Assembly (NCBI GenBank): GCA_023387985.1
Contig: JAEWHC010000005.1
Location: 248,001-312,000 of the forward strand
Length of the DNA: 64,000 nt
Reading direction: 5' to 3'
Source: Bacteroidota bacterium
GTDB lineage: Bacteria; Bacteroidota; Bacteroidia; Chitinophagales; Chitinophagaceae
A model generated the notes under the pieces. That model ran no database searches. It was not told the DNA's origin and saw only the letters and a list, made by a program, of their open reading frames with translations. Positions 16,780 to 25,478 of this stretch are shown here, piece after piece (position 1 is the first letter of the stretch; every line of letters starts with the position of its first letter). Made by a program: the position numbers and the translations under genes.

Positions 16780-16809
16780 GAACAAATTCAGGAACTTAAT
16801 TCCTTATAA

Positions 16810-18096
16810 TCATTTTGCAGTAACGCGCACATCAACCCGGCGGTTTAATGCCCGACCTTCTGCAGTGGCATTATCCGCAATGGCATGCTGTGAACCATAA
16901 CCTTCGCTGGCCATACGCGCTGCATCAATACCAAGAGCTGCAACAGCATCCATAGCCGCTTTTGCACGGTTGGCACTCAGGGGCATATTTACATCATCAC
17001 TTCCGGTATTATCGGTGTAGCCTCCAAATTTCACTGTGGAATTGGGATAAGCTTTCATGAGATCAGCAATATTGCGGAGCTGCTCCTGTGACGCTGCGGT
17101 AAGCACGTTTCGTCCGGTTTCAAAATACACGCGATCCAGCGTTATCCAACCTTGAGTTTTATCCGCTTCATTTACAGAAACTCCAGAATCGGTAAGGAAT
17201 CTGTAAAGCCGTGCTTCTGCACTGTTCTCACCTACGGTAAGCGTTTTATCTCCAAACTGGAGTTGAACATCATTCCCGCGATTGTAAATAAAGTTGCCGC
17301 TTGTGCTGTCATAGGTTCCCAGTGTTGCGGGGTCAGCATAAGTTGCAGAAGGAGTTGCTGTATCCGCGGTATCAGTAACGGTTACGGTATCTGTTTCAGC
17401 AGGCTTATTTCTGTTGAAGAACCACCAAAGCAGGGCGCCAAGCGCAACCACCAGTAAGAGCGGTAGCAGCCATTTGTTTCCACCATCATTTTTTGGTTCC
17501 TCGTACGTAGTCACTCTTTCGGTTTCATGATCAGCCCTGTGCGGAGCATCGTGGCCTTGAGCAGAAAAAGCATTGCTGAAAATGCTGCCAAGTCCGAGGC
17601 CGCCGGGAATGGCGCTCATGATGGAATTCTTGTTATCCGCAAATAGTGATGCGAGTCCGCTGCTGGTTAGCCCATTGGTGCTTACATGCCTTCCCAGCAT
17701 TCGCAGGATCATTGGCGCTGCAAGCCCGAGCAGGCTGGTAATTGAACTCACTTTAGAACCACTGTGGGAAACCAGCTTGCTCAGCAGATTATCGCTTTGT
17801 GAACCGAAAAGTCCTTTAACCATTTCCCAACCACTGCTTAACAGAGAAGGATCCTCGGCAATTACTTCGGGTTGTCTGTCACCATATTGAGTGGCTACAG
17901 TCTGGATCATGTTGAGAATAGAACCCGCGCCTCCGGGAGTTTCTGATTTAGTGGCCAGGCCACCAAGTAATGCTGGAATAATTGCGCCAAAAGCATTGTT
18001 TAGCGTACTTTCAGATTCCCCGAGGTTTCCGGCCACTTTATTTACCAGTTGTGTGGTAAATAATGCTTTAGCGGCATCTAGAATGTTGAATGACAT
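16810..18096 (-). CDS. DUF937 - transmembrane - OmpA-like peptidoglycan-binding fusion protein
   Basis: A 428-residue protein with an N-terminal DUF937 domain (about 1-165, helical, Gly/Ala-rich, no signal peptide), a charged linker, one transmembrane helix (about 209-227), a Thr/Asp-rich spacer, and a C-terminal OmpA domain (about 310-428). The OmpA domain carries the peptidoglycan-binding motif GGYTDNTGSDDVN...NRAKA. Predicted topology is DUF937 in the cytoplasm and OmpA in the periplasm gripping peptidoglycan, so an inner-membrane protein, not an outer-membrane porin. The role of DUF937 is unknown. It is convergent with bshA and has its own upstream region. Confidence 0.85.
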   Translation of the reverse strand: MSFNILDAAKALFTTQLVNKVAGNLGESESTLNNAFGAIIPALLGGLATKSETPGGAGSILNMIQTVATQYGDRQPEVIAEDPSLLSSGWEMVKGLFGSQSDNLLSKLVSHSGSKVSSITSLLGLAAPMILRMLGRHVSTNGLTSSGLASLFADNKNSIMSAIPGGLGLGSIFSNAFSAQGHDAPHRADHETERVTTYEEPKNDGGNKWLLPLLLVVALGALLWWFFNRNKPAETDTVTVTDTADTATPSATYADPATLGTYDSTSGNFIYNRGNDVQLQFGDKTLTVGENSAEARLYRFLTDSGVSVNEADKTQGWITLDRVYFETGRNVLTAASQEQLRNIADLMKAYPNSTVKFGGYTDNTGSDDVNMPLSANRAKAAMDAVAALGIDAARMASEGYGSQHAIADNATAEGRALNRRVDVRVTAK

Positions 18097-18321
18097 AGTT
18101 TAATAGTTTTTAGAAATCAAAATTGGCTACAAATGCCTGATATTCCCAATTTTATCTATGAATGGGGATAATATTTCGACTCAAATCGGAGCTATTGCTT
18201 TTTAAACCAAATTAGAACCAAAAATATATGTTTACCCTTCATTTGAAGCCGGTTTACGACGCCTTTATATTCAACAATCATACCATGAAAAAACGTTCAG
18301 CCGCTTTTAGATCGAATTGAA

Positions 18322-18354
18322 AAATGCCGCCTGGGCATTTCCCAAACGGCATTT
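18322..18354 (-). terminator. Terminator after the M20 dipeptidase gene
   Basis: Arms aaatgccg / cggcattt (8 bp) lie 20 bp past the stop of the leftward gene, with a T run after the stem when read on the minus strand. A nested alternative pairing (aaatgcc with ggcattt at 18334-18340) uses the same left arm. Confidence 0.65.
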
Positions 18355-18374
18355 ATTTGAATATTCATTTTTGG

Positions 18375-19742
18375 CTAAGCGCTCATTTCCGCAAAATGCT
18401 TATGAAAATGAGGAATGGTTTCTATCCCTTTATAAAAATTCTCAATGTTGAATTTTTCATTCGGGCTATGCAGGTTATCGCTGTCAAGTCCGAAGCCCAG
18501 GAATACCACTTTTACCCCAAGTTCTTCTTCAAACAGGCTGCAAATGGGAATACTTCCACCTCCCCTCACCGGTATGGGTTCTTTTCCCAATACATCTTTC
18601 ATTGCCGCTGCTGCAGCCCGGTATGGAACACTGTCGATGGGTGTCATATAAGGTTCACCGCCGTGATGTGGGCTAACTTTGACCGTTACGCTGTCGGGTG
18701 CAATTTTTTCGAGGTGTTCGCTCACGAGTTTTTCCATTTTATGGCTGTTTTGATTTGGTACCAAACGGCAGCTGATCTTTGCAAAAGCCTTGGCCGGCAA
18801 AACGGTTTTTGATCCTTCGCCGGTATAACCACCCCATATTCCATTGACTTCAAGCGTAGGCCTGATGCCAGTACGCTCATTGGTGGTAAAACCTTTTTCT
18901 CCCCAGAGTTCCTTTACGCCGAGGTCTTCTTTGTATTCATTTATATTAAAAGGCGCGGCGGCCAATTTTTCCCTTTCTTCCGGAGTGGCTTCCACAACAT
19001 CATCATAAAAACCCGGTATGGTCACGTGGTTGTTTTCATCATGCAGGCTGGCGATCATCTGGCAAAGAATGGTTGCAGGATTTGCCACTGCTCCGCCATA
19101 AACCCCGGAATGCAGATCACGGTTGGGACCAGATACTTCCACCTGTAAGTAGGTGAGACCACGTACACCCACATCAATGCTTGGGGTGTCCAGGCTAATC
19201 ATGGCTGTATCGCTGATGAGAATTACGTCGCACTTCAGCAGGTCCCTGTTTTCTTTAACAAAAGTCGCCAGGTTGGGGCTGCCTACTTCTTCTTCACCCT
19301 CGATCAGAAATTTGATATTGGTTGGCAATTCGCCGGCATCTTTCAGCAATTCCAAAGCTTTGACATGCATGTAAAACTGTCCTTTATCATCACAACTTCC
19401 ACGGGCATAAATTTTTCCGTTTTTGATCACCGGTTCAAACGGAGGACTGTTCCAAAGGTCAAGGGGATCGGGCGGCTGCACGTCATAATGGCCATAAACA
19501 AGCACTGTTTTTTTCGAAGGATCAGTAATAATCTCCCCATAAACAATGGGATGCCCTGCCGTTTCATAAATCTCCGTATGCCCGGCTCCCGCCTGCTGAA
19601 GCCGGCTGCGCACAGCTTCGGCACAACGTACCATATCCTCTTTATGTTCGCTACGCGCACTCACACTGGGAATTCTCAGTAAATCAATCAGTTCATCCAG
19701 GAAACGTTCTTTATTCGCTTCCAGTTTTTCTTTGATATTCAT
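18375..19742 (-). CDS. M20 family dipeptidase
   Basis: A 455-residue dinuclear zinc peptidase of the M20/M28 clan, cytoplasmic (no signal peptide). Metal and catalytic motifs are in order: VYGHYDVQPPDP (His and Asp ligand/catalytic), GSCDDKGQFY, EGEEEVGSPN (catalytic Glu and ligand Glu), and a C-terminal His in LHSPNEKF. The family hydrolyses dipeptides or related amides; the exact substrate is not readable. The start is ATG at 19742 (MNIKEKLEANK). A further in-frame ATG 12 codons upstream would add residues unlike the family. Confidence 0.9.
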   Translation of the reverse strand: MNIKEKLEANKERFLDELIDLLRIPSVSARSEHKEDMVRCAEAVRSRLQQAGAGHTEIYETAGHPIVYGEIITDPSKKTVLVYGHYDVQPPDPLDLWNSPPFEPVIKNGKIYARGSCDDKGQFYMHVKALELLKDAGELPTNIKFLIEGEEEVGSPNLATFVKENRDLLKCDVILISDTAMISLDTPSIDVGVRGLTYLQVEVSGPNRDLHSGVYGGAVANPATILCQMIASLHDENNHVTIPGFYDDVVEATPEEREKLAAAPFNINEYKEDLGVKELWGEKGFTTNERTGIRPTLEVNGIWGGYTGEGSKTVLPAKAFAKISCRLVPNQNSHKMEKLVSEHLEKIAPDSVTVKVSPHHGGEPYMTPIDSVPYRAAAAAMKDVLGKEPIPVRGGGSIPICSLFEEELGVKVVFLGFGLDSDNLHSPNEKFNIENFYKGIETIPHFHKHFAEMSA

Positions 19743-19904
19743 ATATTTTTCATTTTGAAGCTTTACAAAGTACGTCATTTTTCGCTAGAGGAAATCGGGT
19801 AATCCGTATAAATTCATTGCCCCTTACGAACTTTTATCTCCTCAGTGCTTTGGGGATGGTAGAAGGGCCAGCACCTGGTAACAACCATTGCGAAATGGTA
19901 ATGG

Positions 19905-20669
19905 TCAGGCTTTTTCCGTCGTTGACCGGGTAGCATGAACAGCGGCAGAGAGTTCGCGGGCCAGAGCCGGATCTTTTTCGATGGCATTGCCCACCACAAT
20001 AACATCCGCTCCGGCCTGGCAATTCAGAAATGCTTTTTCAGGGGTTTTTATTCCTCCACCGATAATGATGGGAACTGCCACATTTTGAGCCACCTGGCGG
20101 ATCATTTCTTCCGGTATTGGTGACTTTGCCCCGCTTCCGGCATCCATATAAATGAGTTTCATTCCAAGCATTTCACCAGCCATTGCCGTACAAACGGCTA
20201 TATCACTTTTATCCGCGGGTATAGGAGAGGCATTGCTGATGTATGAAACCGTGGTAGGGGCTCCGCCATCCACAACCATATACCCTGTTGGCATAATCTC
20301 CAAACCACTCTGCTTAACAACAGGTGCGCTGATTACATGCTGGCCGATCAATAATTCCGGGTTGCGCCCACTGATCAGACTCAGGTACAAGATACCATCC
20401 GCGTAACGGCTGACCTGGCTCGGACTACCAGGAAAAAGAATGACCGGGATATCGCAGGAAGCCTTGATATGCTGAATGGTTTCGTCAAGCATATTGTTGA
20501 TCACCAGGCTGCCTCCTACAAAAAAATAATCCGCCCCGGCTTCCACACTAATCTCCACAAGCCGGTCAAGGCTTTTGAGGTTCACTTTATCTGGATCGAT
20601 CAGTATGGTGAAACCCTTCAGGCCAACAAGTTTTTTCTGCAGGATGCTATTGTACAATGCGTGCTTCAT
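19905..20669 (-). CDS. Geranylgeranylglyceryl/heptaprenylglyceryl phosphate synthase family protein
   Basis: A 254-residue TIM-barrel enzyme of the PcrB/GGGPS family that attaches a polyprenyl chain to glycerol-1-phosphate. Conserved blocks: FTILIDPDK near the N-terminus, GILYLSLISGRNPELLIG, the phosphate-binding YMDAGSGA, and PIIIGGGIKTPEKA with ADVIVVGNAI. It fits the bacterial group II enzymes found in Bacteroidota, for which geranylgeranyl diphosphate is the expected donor; the biological product in bacteria is not settled. The start is ATG at 20669; a TTG five codons upstream is also in frame. Confidence 0.9.
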   Translation of the reverse strand: MKHALYNSILQKKLVGLKGFTILIDPDKVNLKSLDRLVEISVEAGADYFFVGGSLVINNMLDETIQHIKASCDIPVILFPGSPSQVSRYADGILYLSLISGRNPELLIGQHVISAPVVKQSGLEIMPTGYMVVDGGAPTTVSYISNASPIPADKSDIAVCTAMAGEMLGMKLIYMDAGSGAKSPIPEEMIRQVAQNVAVPIIIGGGIKTPEKAFLNCQAGADVIVVGNAIEKDPALARELSAAVHATRSTTEKA

Positions 20670-20739
20670 ATTCAACTGTGACAAAAATGCTATTTTTTTT
20701 CCGGATTCTGAATTCTATAGCCATTCTTTCATTCAATTG

Positions 20740-20747
20740 TACTTTAG
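20740..20747 (+). promoter_or_regulatory. -7-like box upstream of the exported unknown protein
   Basis: TACTTTAG, a one-base variant of TAnnTTTG, ends 21 bp before the ATG at 20769. The spacing is like that of other boxes in this window. Confidence 0.3.
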
Positions 20748-20768
20748 CCGCATAATGAATCGCATGAA

Positions 20769-22022
20769 ATGAAGACCGCGTTTATTTACTTTTTTTTCCT
20801 GATTTTTTCCTTCCAGGCCCTTGCCCAGCCTCCCCGGTTGCGGGTAGCAATCAGCCAGGATATTTTCAAAAAGGGCGATACGCTTTTGTTACAGGCAAAT
20901 TTCAGCAAAGAAGGGGTTCAAATGCCGGATGCGCTATTCGCAGTCACCCTGGAAAATGAACATGAAGACATCTGGCAGATGCGTTATCCACTAAAAGATG
21001 GAAATGCGGAAGCAGCCCTCATCATCGGGGATTCGCTGCCTGAAGGAAAATACAATTTGCTTTTTGCTATCCTGCCGGTTACGCTTGAATTTTCCGGCCA
21101 GGTTATGTATCCCAACTCCGGGGAAACCATAGTATGGGCATTTGAAGGTTTTCCGTCCGGGATAATCATGCCGGTGAGGGTTGAAGCGAAAGGCTTTAAC
21201 CTGAAGCCCCTCGATTTTACAGGCAGCGCCATGGTACGCTGGGATCACGGGCAGAACCATGACCTGACCGCATTTCCGGAGTTCTCAAGCTCCGGAAAAG
21301 CAAGGACGAAACGCCGCGACCATTTTATACCGCCCATGGTGGCCATGAATGCCTGGCTTGATTCGGCGTATGCCCCCGTAGCTTATGCACTGAAGCCCAT
21401 AATTATCACCAAGAATCCAGAATCCGAAAAAAGCCCCGGCAACCTGGATAAAGAAGAATTCTTCCAGGGGAATTTCCTTTATTTTGATCCACGCTACCCG
21501 GTGATGAAAAAGGTGAAACAATACGCGGACTTCACCGGACTGCGGCTTTACGATAGTTTATACCCATCACTCCTAAAGATTGACAGCCTGGTGGGCCATT
21601 TCAACCTGATTGACAGTCTTCCGGAAAATCCTGAACTCCCCTTGATGGAATTCCTGCAAGGCCGTTTGGGAAAAATTGAATTGAAAGAGGTAGAAATCAA
21701 ACACCTGAACCGGGTCGGATTTTATGATGGTTATGAACGGGTGCTGAGCATAAAAAACACGCCCTATCGCCTGTATACGCCATATGGCTGGGGTCAAACG
21801 GATTTCCTGGCCTACCCCCTTTCACAGTTTGCAGATATTCTGGTTGGTTTCCAGTTTTCACCTGCATCAAATGCACAGGGTGTGCAGCGGAGCCATGTTG
21901 TTTTACTCCGTGAGAAAAAATACCCTTTTGTCAGCGGGCCTTTTGTACGGAATCGCTTTATGGTGAATGGTTACACACCCTTCATCGGCGTGATAAATGC
22001 CACAGGATCTTTGGATAAATAA
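20769..22022 (+). CDS. Exported protein of unknown function
   Basis: A 417-residue protein with a clear signal peptide (MKTAFIYFFFLIFSFQALAQ, cut before PPRL) and no further membrane segments. The N-terminal part (about 20-115) has the alternating strand pattern of an Ig/MG2-like domain, as in large Bacteroidota surface proteins that carry a TonB-plug-like region later. The rest contains Tyr/Pro-rich segments with no recognised catalytic motif. Predicted location is the periplasm or outer-membrane face. It ends 47 bp before dxs on the same strand, so read-through is possible, although dxs has its own -7-like box. Function not recognised. Confidence 0.68.
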   Translation: MKTAFIYFFFLIFSFQALAQPPRLRVAISQDIFKKGDTLLLQANFSKEGVQMPDALFAVTLENEHEDIWQMRYPLKDGNAEAALIIGDSLPEGKYNLLFAILPVTLEFSGQVMYPNSGETIVWAFEGFPSGIIMPVRVEAKGFNLKPLDFTGSAMVRWDHGQNHDLTAFPEFSSSGKARTKRRDHFIPPMVAMNAWLDSAYAPVAYALKPIIITKNPESEKSPGNLDKEEFFQGNFLYFDPRYPVMKKVKQYADFTGLRLYDSLYPSLLKIDSLVGHFNLIDSLPENPELPLMEFLQGRLGKIELKEVEIKHLNRVGFYDGYERVLSIKNTPYRLYTPYGWGQTDFLAYPLSQFADILVGFQFSPASNAQGVQRSHVVLLREKKYPFVSGPFVRNRFMVNGYTPFIGVINATGSLDK

Positions 22023-22037
22023 TTTACTTAAAGATAG

Positions 22038-22045
22038 TATCTTTG
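22038..22045 (+). promoter_or_regulatory. -7 box upstream of dxs
   Basis: TATCTTTG fits TAnnTTTG and ends 24 bp before the dxs ATG. A TTTG lies upstream at 22010-22013, but its 24-bp spacing is longer than the usual 19-21. Confidence 0.45.
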
Positions 22046-22069
22046 CCAATTGCTTAATTATTTTAGAAT

Positions 22070-24007
22070 ATGGAAATTTTACCCGGGTCTTTATTGAAAG
22101 CCATTGACAGTCCCGCCGATCTGCGCAAGCTGAAAAAAGAGGAACTGCTGAAGGTATGCGATGAATTGCGGCAATATATTATTGATGTAGTGAGTGTTCA
22201 TGGCGGGCATTTTGGTGCAAGCCTGGGTGTAGTGGAACTTTCCGTTGCCCTGCATTATGCTTACAATACCCCGTACGATCAAGTGGTTTGGGATGTTGGT
22301 CACCAGGCGTACGGCCATAAGATCCTCACCGGCAGACGCGACAGTTTTGTTACCAACCGCAAATACAAAGGCATCAGCGGGTTCCCAAAACGCAGCGAAA
22401 GTGAATACGATACTTTCGGGGTTGGACATTCTTCCACCTCCATTTCAGCGGCATTGGGTATGGCGTTGGCGGCGAGGTACAAAGGTGAAGACCGCAAAAG
22501 TGTTGCCGTGATTGGTGATGGTGCCATGACGGCCGGCCTGGCTTTTGAAGCAATGAACCATGCCGGTGTGAGCGATGCCGATATGCTGATTATTTTAAAT
22601 GATAACTGCATGAGCATTGACCCTAACGTTGGGGCCATGCGCGAATACCTGACTGATATTTCACTCAGCCCGGTTTATAATAAATTGAAGGATGATGTGT
22701 GGAATGCCCTTGGCAAACTGCCAGTAGGCAAAAAAGTTACGCGGGCCATGGCTCATAAAATAGCCGACGGTTTGAAAGGTGCAATCAGCGGAAGCAGCAA
22801 TCTTTTTGAAGCATTGAAACTGCGCTATTTCGGTCCAATTGACGGCCATAATGTAACTAAACTTGTAGATACACTAAATGACCTCAAGAAAATTCCGGGG
22901 CCAAAAATTTTACACATAGTTACGGTGAAAGGCAAAGGCTATGACCTTGCGGAAAAAGATCAGACCAAATGGCATGCGCCTGGCCTTTTTGATAAAGTGA
23001 CCGGGGAAATTTATTCGAAAAAGTTTGATGTACCCCAGCCACCGAAATACCAGGATGTTTTTGGACATACCCTGGTAGAGCTGGCAAATGCCAATGATAA
23101 AATCTGGGGCATTACCCCGGCGATGCCAAGTGGCAGCTCCCTGAAATTTATGATGGATGTAATGCCAGAACGCGCCATTGATGTGGGCATTTGCGAGCAG
23201 CATGCCGTAACCATCAGCGCCGGTCTTGCCACTCAGGGCATGAAGGTATTTTGCAACATTTACAGCAGCTTTATGCAAAGAGCCTATGACCAGGTGGTGC
23301 ATGACGTTGCCATTCAGAAATTGCCGGTGATCTTTTGCCTTGATCGGGCAGGCCTTGTTGGAGAAGACGGCCCTACGCATCACGGAGCGTACGACATCGC
23401 TTATTTTCGCTGTATTCCCAATATGATCATCGGAGCGCCAATGAATGAAATAGAGCTCCGCAATATGATGTACACCGCACAACTGGAGAAAAGCGAGCTG
23501 CCTTTTGTGATACGCTACCCCCGCGGAAATGGTGTGATTCCCGACTGGAAAAAACCTATGGAAGAAGTGGAGATCGGCAAAGGACGCAAACTTAAAGACG
23601 GACGGGATATCGCCATTCTCAGTTTTGGACATCCCGGAAATTTTGCAAAATCTGCTATTGTTGAGCTCAACCAATACGGCATCGACCCCGCCCATTACGA
23701 CCTTCGTTTTGTAAAACCCATAGATGAAGATTTATTGCATGAGGTTTTCAGTAATTACCACAAAATCATAACCGTAGAAGACGGCACCGTGGTTGGTGGA
23801 TTTGGATCCGCTATACTGGAATTCATAGCTGAAAACAATTATCATGCAGAAGTAAAGATCCTGGGAATTCCTGATCGCTTAATCGAACATGGCAAGCCTG
23901 CTGAACTGTTTGCCGAAGCTGGTTACGATATGAATGCAATCATCAATGCCGCGAAGGAAATGATGAAGGAACAGGTAGAAATAAAAATTGGCGAATTGCT
24001 TGGATAA
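22070..24007 (+). CDS. dxs: 1-deoxy-D-xylulose-5-phosphate synthase
   Basis: ThDP enzyme that condenses pyruvate and glyceraldehyde-3-phosphate to DXP, the entry step of the MEP isoprenoid pathway. The 645-residue protein has DVGHQAYGHKILTGR, the ThDP/Mg motif GDGAMTAGLAFEAMN, the catalytic Glu in DVGICEQHAVTISAG, and the pyrimidine-domain segment DRAGLVGEDGPTHHGAYD. Length is typical. Isoprenoid precursors from this pathway would feed the GGGP synthase homologue encoded nearby. A strong terminator follows the gene. Confidence 0.96.
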   Translation: MEILPGSLLKAIDSPADLRKLKKEELLKVCDELRQYIIDVVSVHGGHFGASLGVVELSVALHYAYNTPYDQVVWDVGHQAYGHKILTGRRDSFVTNRKYKGISGFPKRSESEYDTFGVGHSSTSISAALGMALAARYKGEDRKSVAVIGDGAMTAGLAFEAMNHAGVSDADMLIILNDNCMSIDPNVGAMREYLTDISLSPVYNKLKDDVWNALGKLPVGKKVTRAMAHKIADGLKGAISGSSNLFEALKLRYFGPIDGHNVTKLVDTLNDLKKIPGPKILHIVTVKGKGYDLAEKDQTKWHAPGLFDKVTGEIYSKKFDVPQPPKYQDVFGHTLVELANANDKIWGITPAMPSGSSLKFMMDVMPERAIDVGICEQHAVTISAGLATQGMKVFCNIYSSFMQRAYDQVVHDVAIQKLPVIFCLDRAGLVGEDGPTHHGAYDIAYFRCIPNMIIGAPMNEIELRNMMYTAQLEKSELPFVIRYPRGNGVIPDWKKPMEEVEIGKGRKLKDGRDIAILSFGHPGNFAKSAIVELNQYGIDPAHYDLRFVKPIDEDLLHEVFSNYHKIITVEDGTVVGGFGSAILEFIAENNYHAEVKILGIPDRLIEHGKPAELFAEAGYDMNAIINAAKEMMKEQVEIKIGELLG

Positions 24008-24026
24008 AGCAGGCCTAAGATAAAAG

Positions 24027-24058
24027 AAATACCATCTTTTTCAGGATGGTATTTTTTT
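24027..24058 (+). terminator. Terminator after dxs
   Basis: Perfect 10-bp inverted repeat aaataccatc / gatggtattt with an 8-nt loop, followed by a continued T run. It starts 20 bp after the dxs stop. Confidence 0.88.
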
Positions 24059-24151
24059 ACCTGAATATTTACCCTAATATTTTAACCCAGCCAACAACCA
24101 GAATGTACGGAATGATTATGGAAAGATGGTATTATTATTCCGGCAACATAA

Positions 24152-25468
24152 TTAATTATCTACGGAACTTATAACCGGCCTGTCATCCACTACCCTGCGG
24201 TCATATTTGATTTCAAAAACTTTCAGATCCGGGACAGCCTCTCTCTTCCTCCGCAATTCATAAGTATAAACCGTTTGACCCAGTTGGTATAAAAACGGAT
24301 GACCAATGGTTTCATAATCATAGGCGCCATCATTCAAAATTCCATCACTATTCACATAAATGGTGGCGCTAAGCATGAATTCCACTTTGTTTTCAAAATC
24401 CACTATATAGGAATTATCCGTCAGGAATCCGTAAGCCCAGCCGGTTTTATTGAATACACGGATATTTTCCGGAATGGATTTGTGTGCGCTGTCTCTGAAA
24501 AAGAATTTCGCGAAACCTGGATAATACTTTTCCCCATCATATTTCGGAAAATTATTTTCCCCGGCATATTGCGACATATATTTCCGCAACAACTGGTAAT
24601 CGCTCTTCCTGAGATCAAAGCGCTGATGCTCCGGAACGGCATCCGGAAAAATAATTGACCTCACTATATTATCCAACGCTCCCAGGCTTATGCGGTTACG
24701 GTTCGTAAAATCAAAAGGCCCCGTAATCAGGCTGTCGTTATTATCCATATAGCCTTTGCCAAACCATTCATTTGGTCCCGGTTCAAAACGGTCGGGATTG
24801 TATGCGGCAGGTTGCGTATAGATTAATCTACCTTTTTCGTCGTAAAACCGTACCGGGTTCGTATGGCGGTTCTCCTCTTCGTTCAATCGAATGAAACGGT
24901 GCGTAATGCGGGTATTCAAATAGCCCATTGCATGCAGACGCCGGTTAAATTGCTGCTGACCCACAAACTCATACATGCGGTTGTAGGGAGTATTCTCGCC
25001 CACGATCAATGCCCGGCGGATAAAATGTGCAATATTCGGCTTCCCGGAAGGGGAAGTGTTGTCCATTACCAACCTCGTTTGTTTGGAAAAGGCGCTGTCG
25101 AATTCCATGCCGGTATCCCTGTTTATGCCTTTTCGGTTAATGCGGTTCAGTTTTTCGAGTGACAGGGCGGCTGCAGCGAGTTTAACTGTTGATGCCGGGT
25201 TAAAATAAAGTGTACTGTCGTAATTAAAATAATAGGATTGAAAATGCGGCCTGTTGTTTTTGTCGCGGTCAATTTTTGTATAAATGATTTGCAATTTATA
25301 TACCTGCGGATTTTGCAATACCTGTTGAAAGGCAGGCGCCGTATTCGTACCTAACATTTCTTTCAGCAGATCATCTGTATGTGGCTGGGCGGTCAGCTTA
25401 CCCGGCCGGATCATTATGATCAAAATGAAAAACATTAAACCAAAAAAATAATACACCCGTATTTTCAT
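24152..25468 (-). CDS. Class A beta-lactamase-like serine hydrolase, exported
   Basis: A 438-residue serine hydrolase of the beta-lactamase2/DD-peptidase fold. It has an N-terminal signal or anchor segment (about 6-20), an SxxK motif at Ser93-Lys96 (STVK), a middle motif around GENTPYNRMYEF, and a C-terminal KTG triad (NKTGWAYGFL). The insert-rich length is well above class A beta-lactamases (about 290), which argues against a true resistance enzyme; a peptidoglycan or ester substrate is possible but unproven. It is the last gene of a leftward run, 10 bp after the Gfo/Idh gene. Confidence 0.82.
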   Translation of the reverse strand: MKIRVYYFFGLMFFILIIMIRPGKLTAQPHTDDLLKEMLGTNTAPAFQQVLQNPQVYKLQIIYTKIDRDKNNRPHFQSYYFNYDSTLYFNPASTVKLAAAALSLEKLNRINRKGINRDTGMEFDSAFSKQTRLVMDNTSPSGKPNIAHFIRRALIVGENTPYNRMYEFVGQQQFNRRLHAMGYLNTRITHRFIRLNEEENRHTNPVRFYDEKGRLIYTQPAAYNPDRFEPGPNEWFGKGYMDNNDSLITGPFDFTNRNRISLGALDNIVRSIIFPDAVPEHQRFDLRKSDYQLLRKYMSQYAGENNFPKYDGEKYYPGFAKFFFRDSAHKSIPENIRVFNKTGWAYGFLTDNSYIVDFENKVEFMLSATIYVNSDGILNDGAYDYETIGHPFLYQLGQTVYTYELRRKREAVPDLKVFEIKYDRRVVDDRPVISSVDN

Positions 25469-25478
25469 CCCTGCTTCT

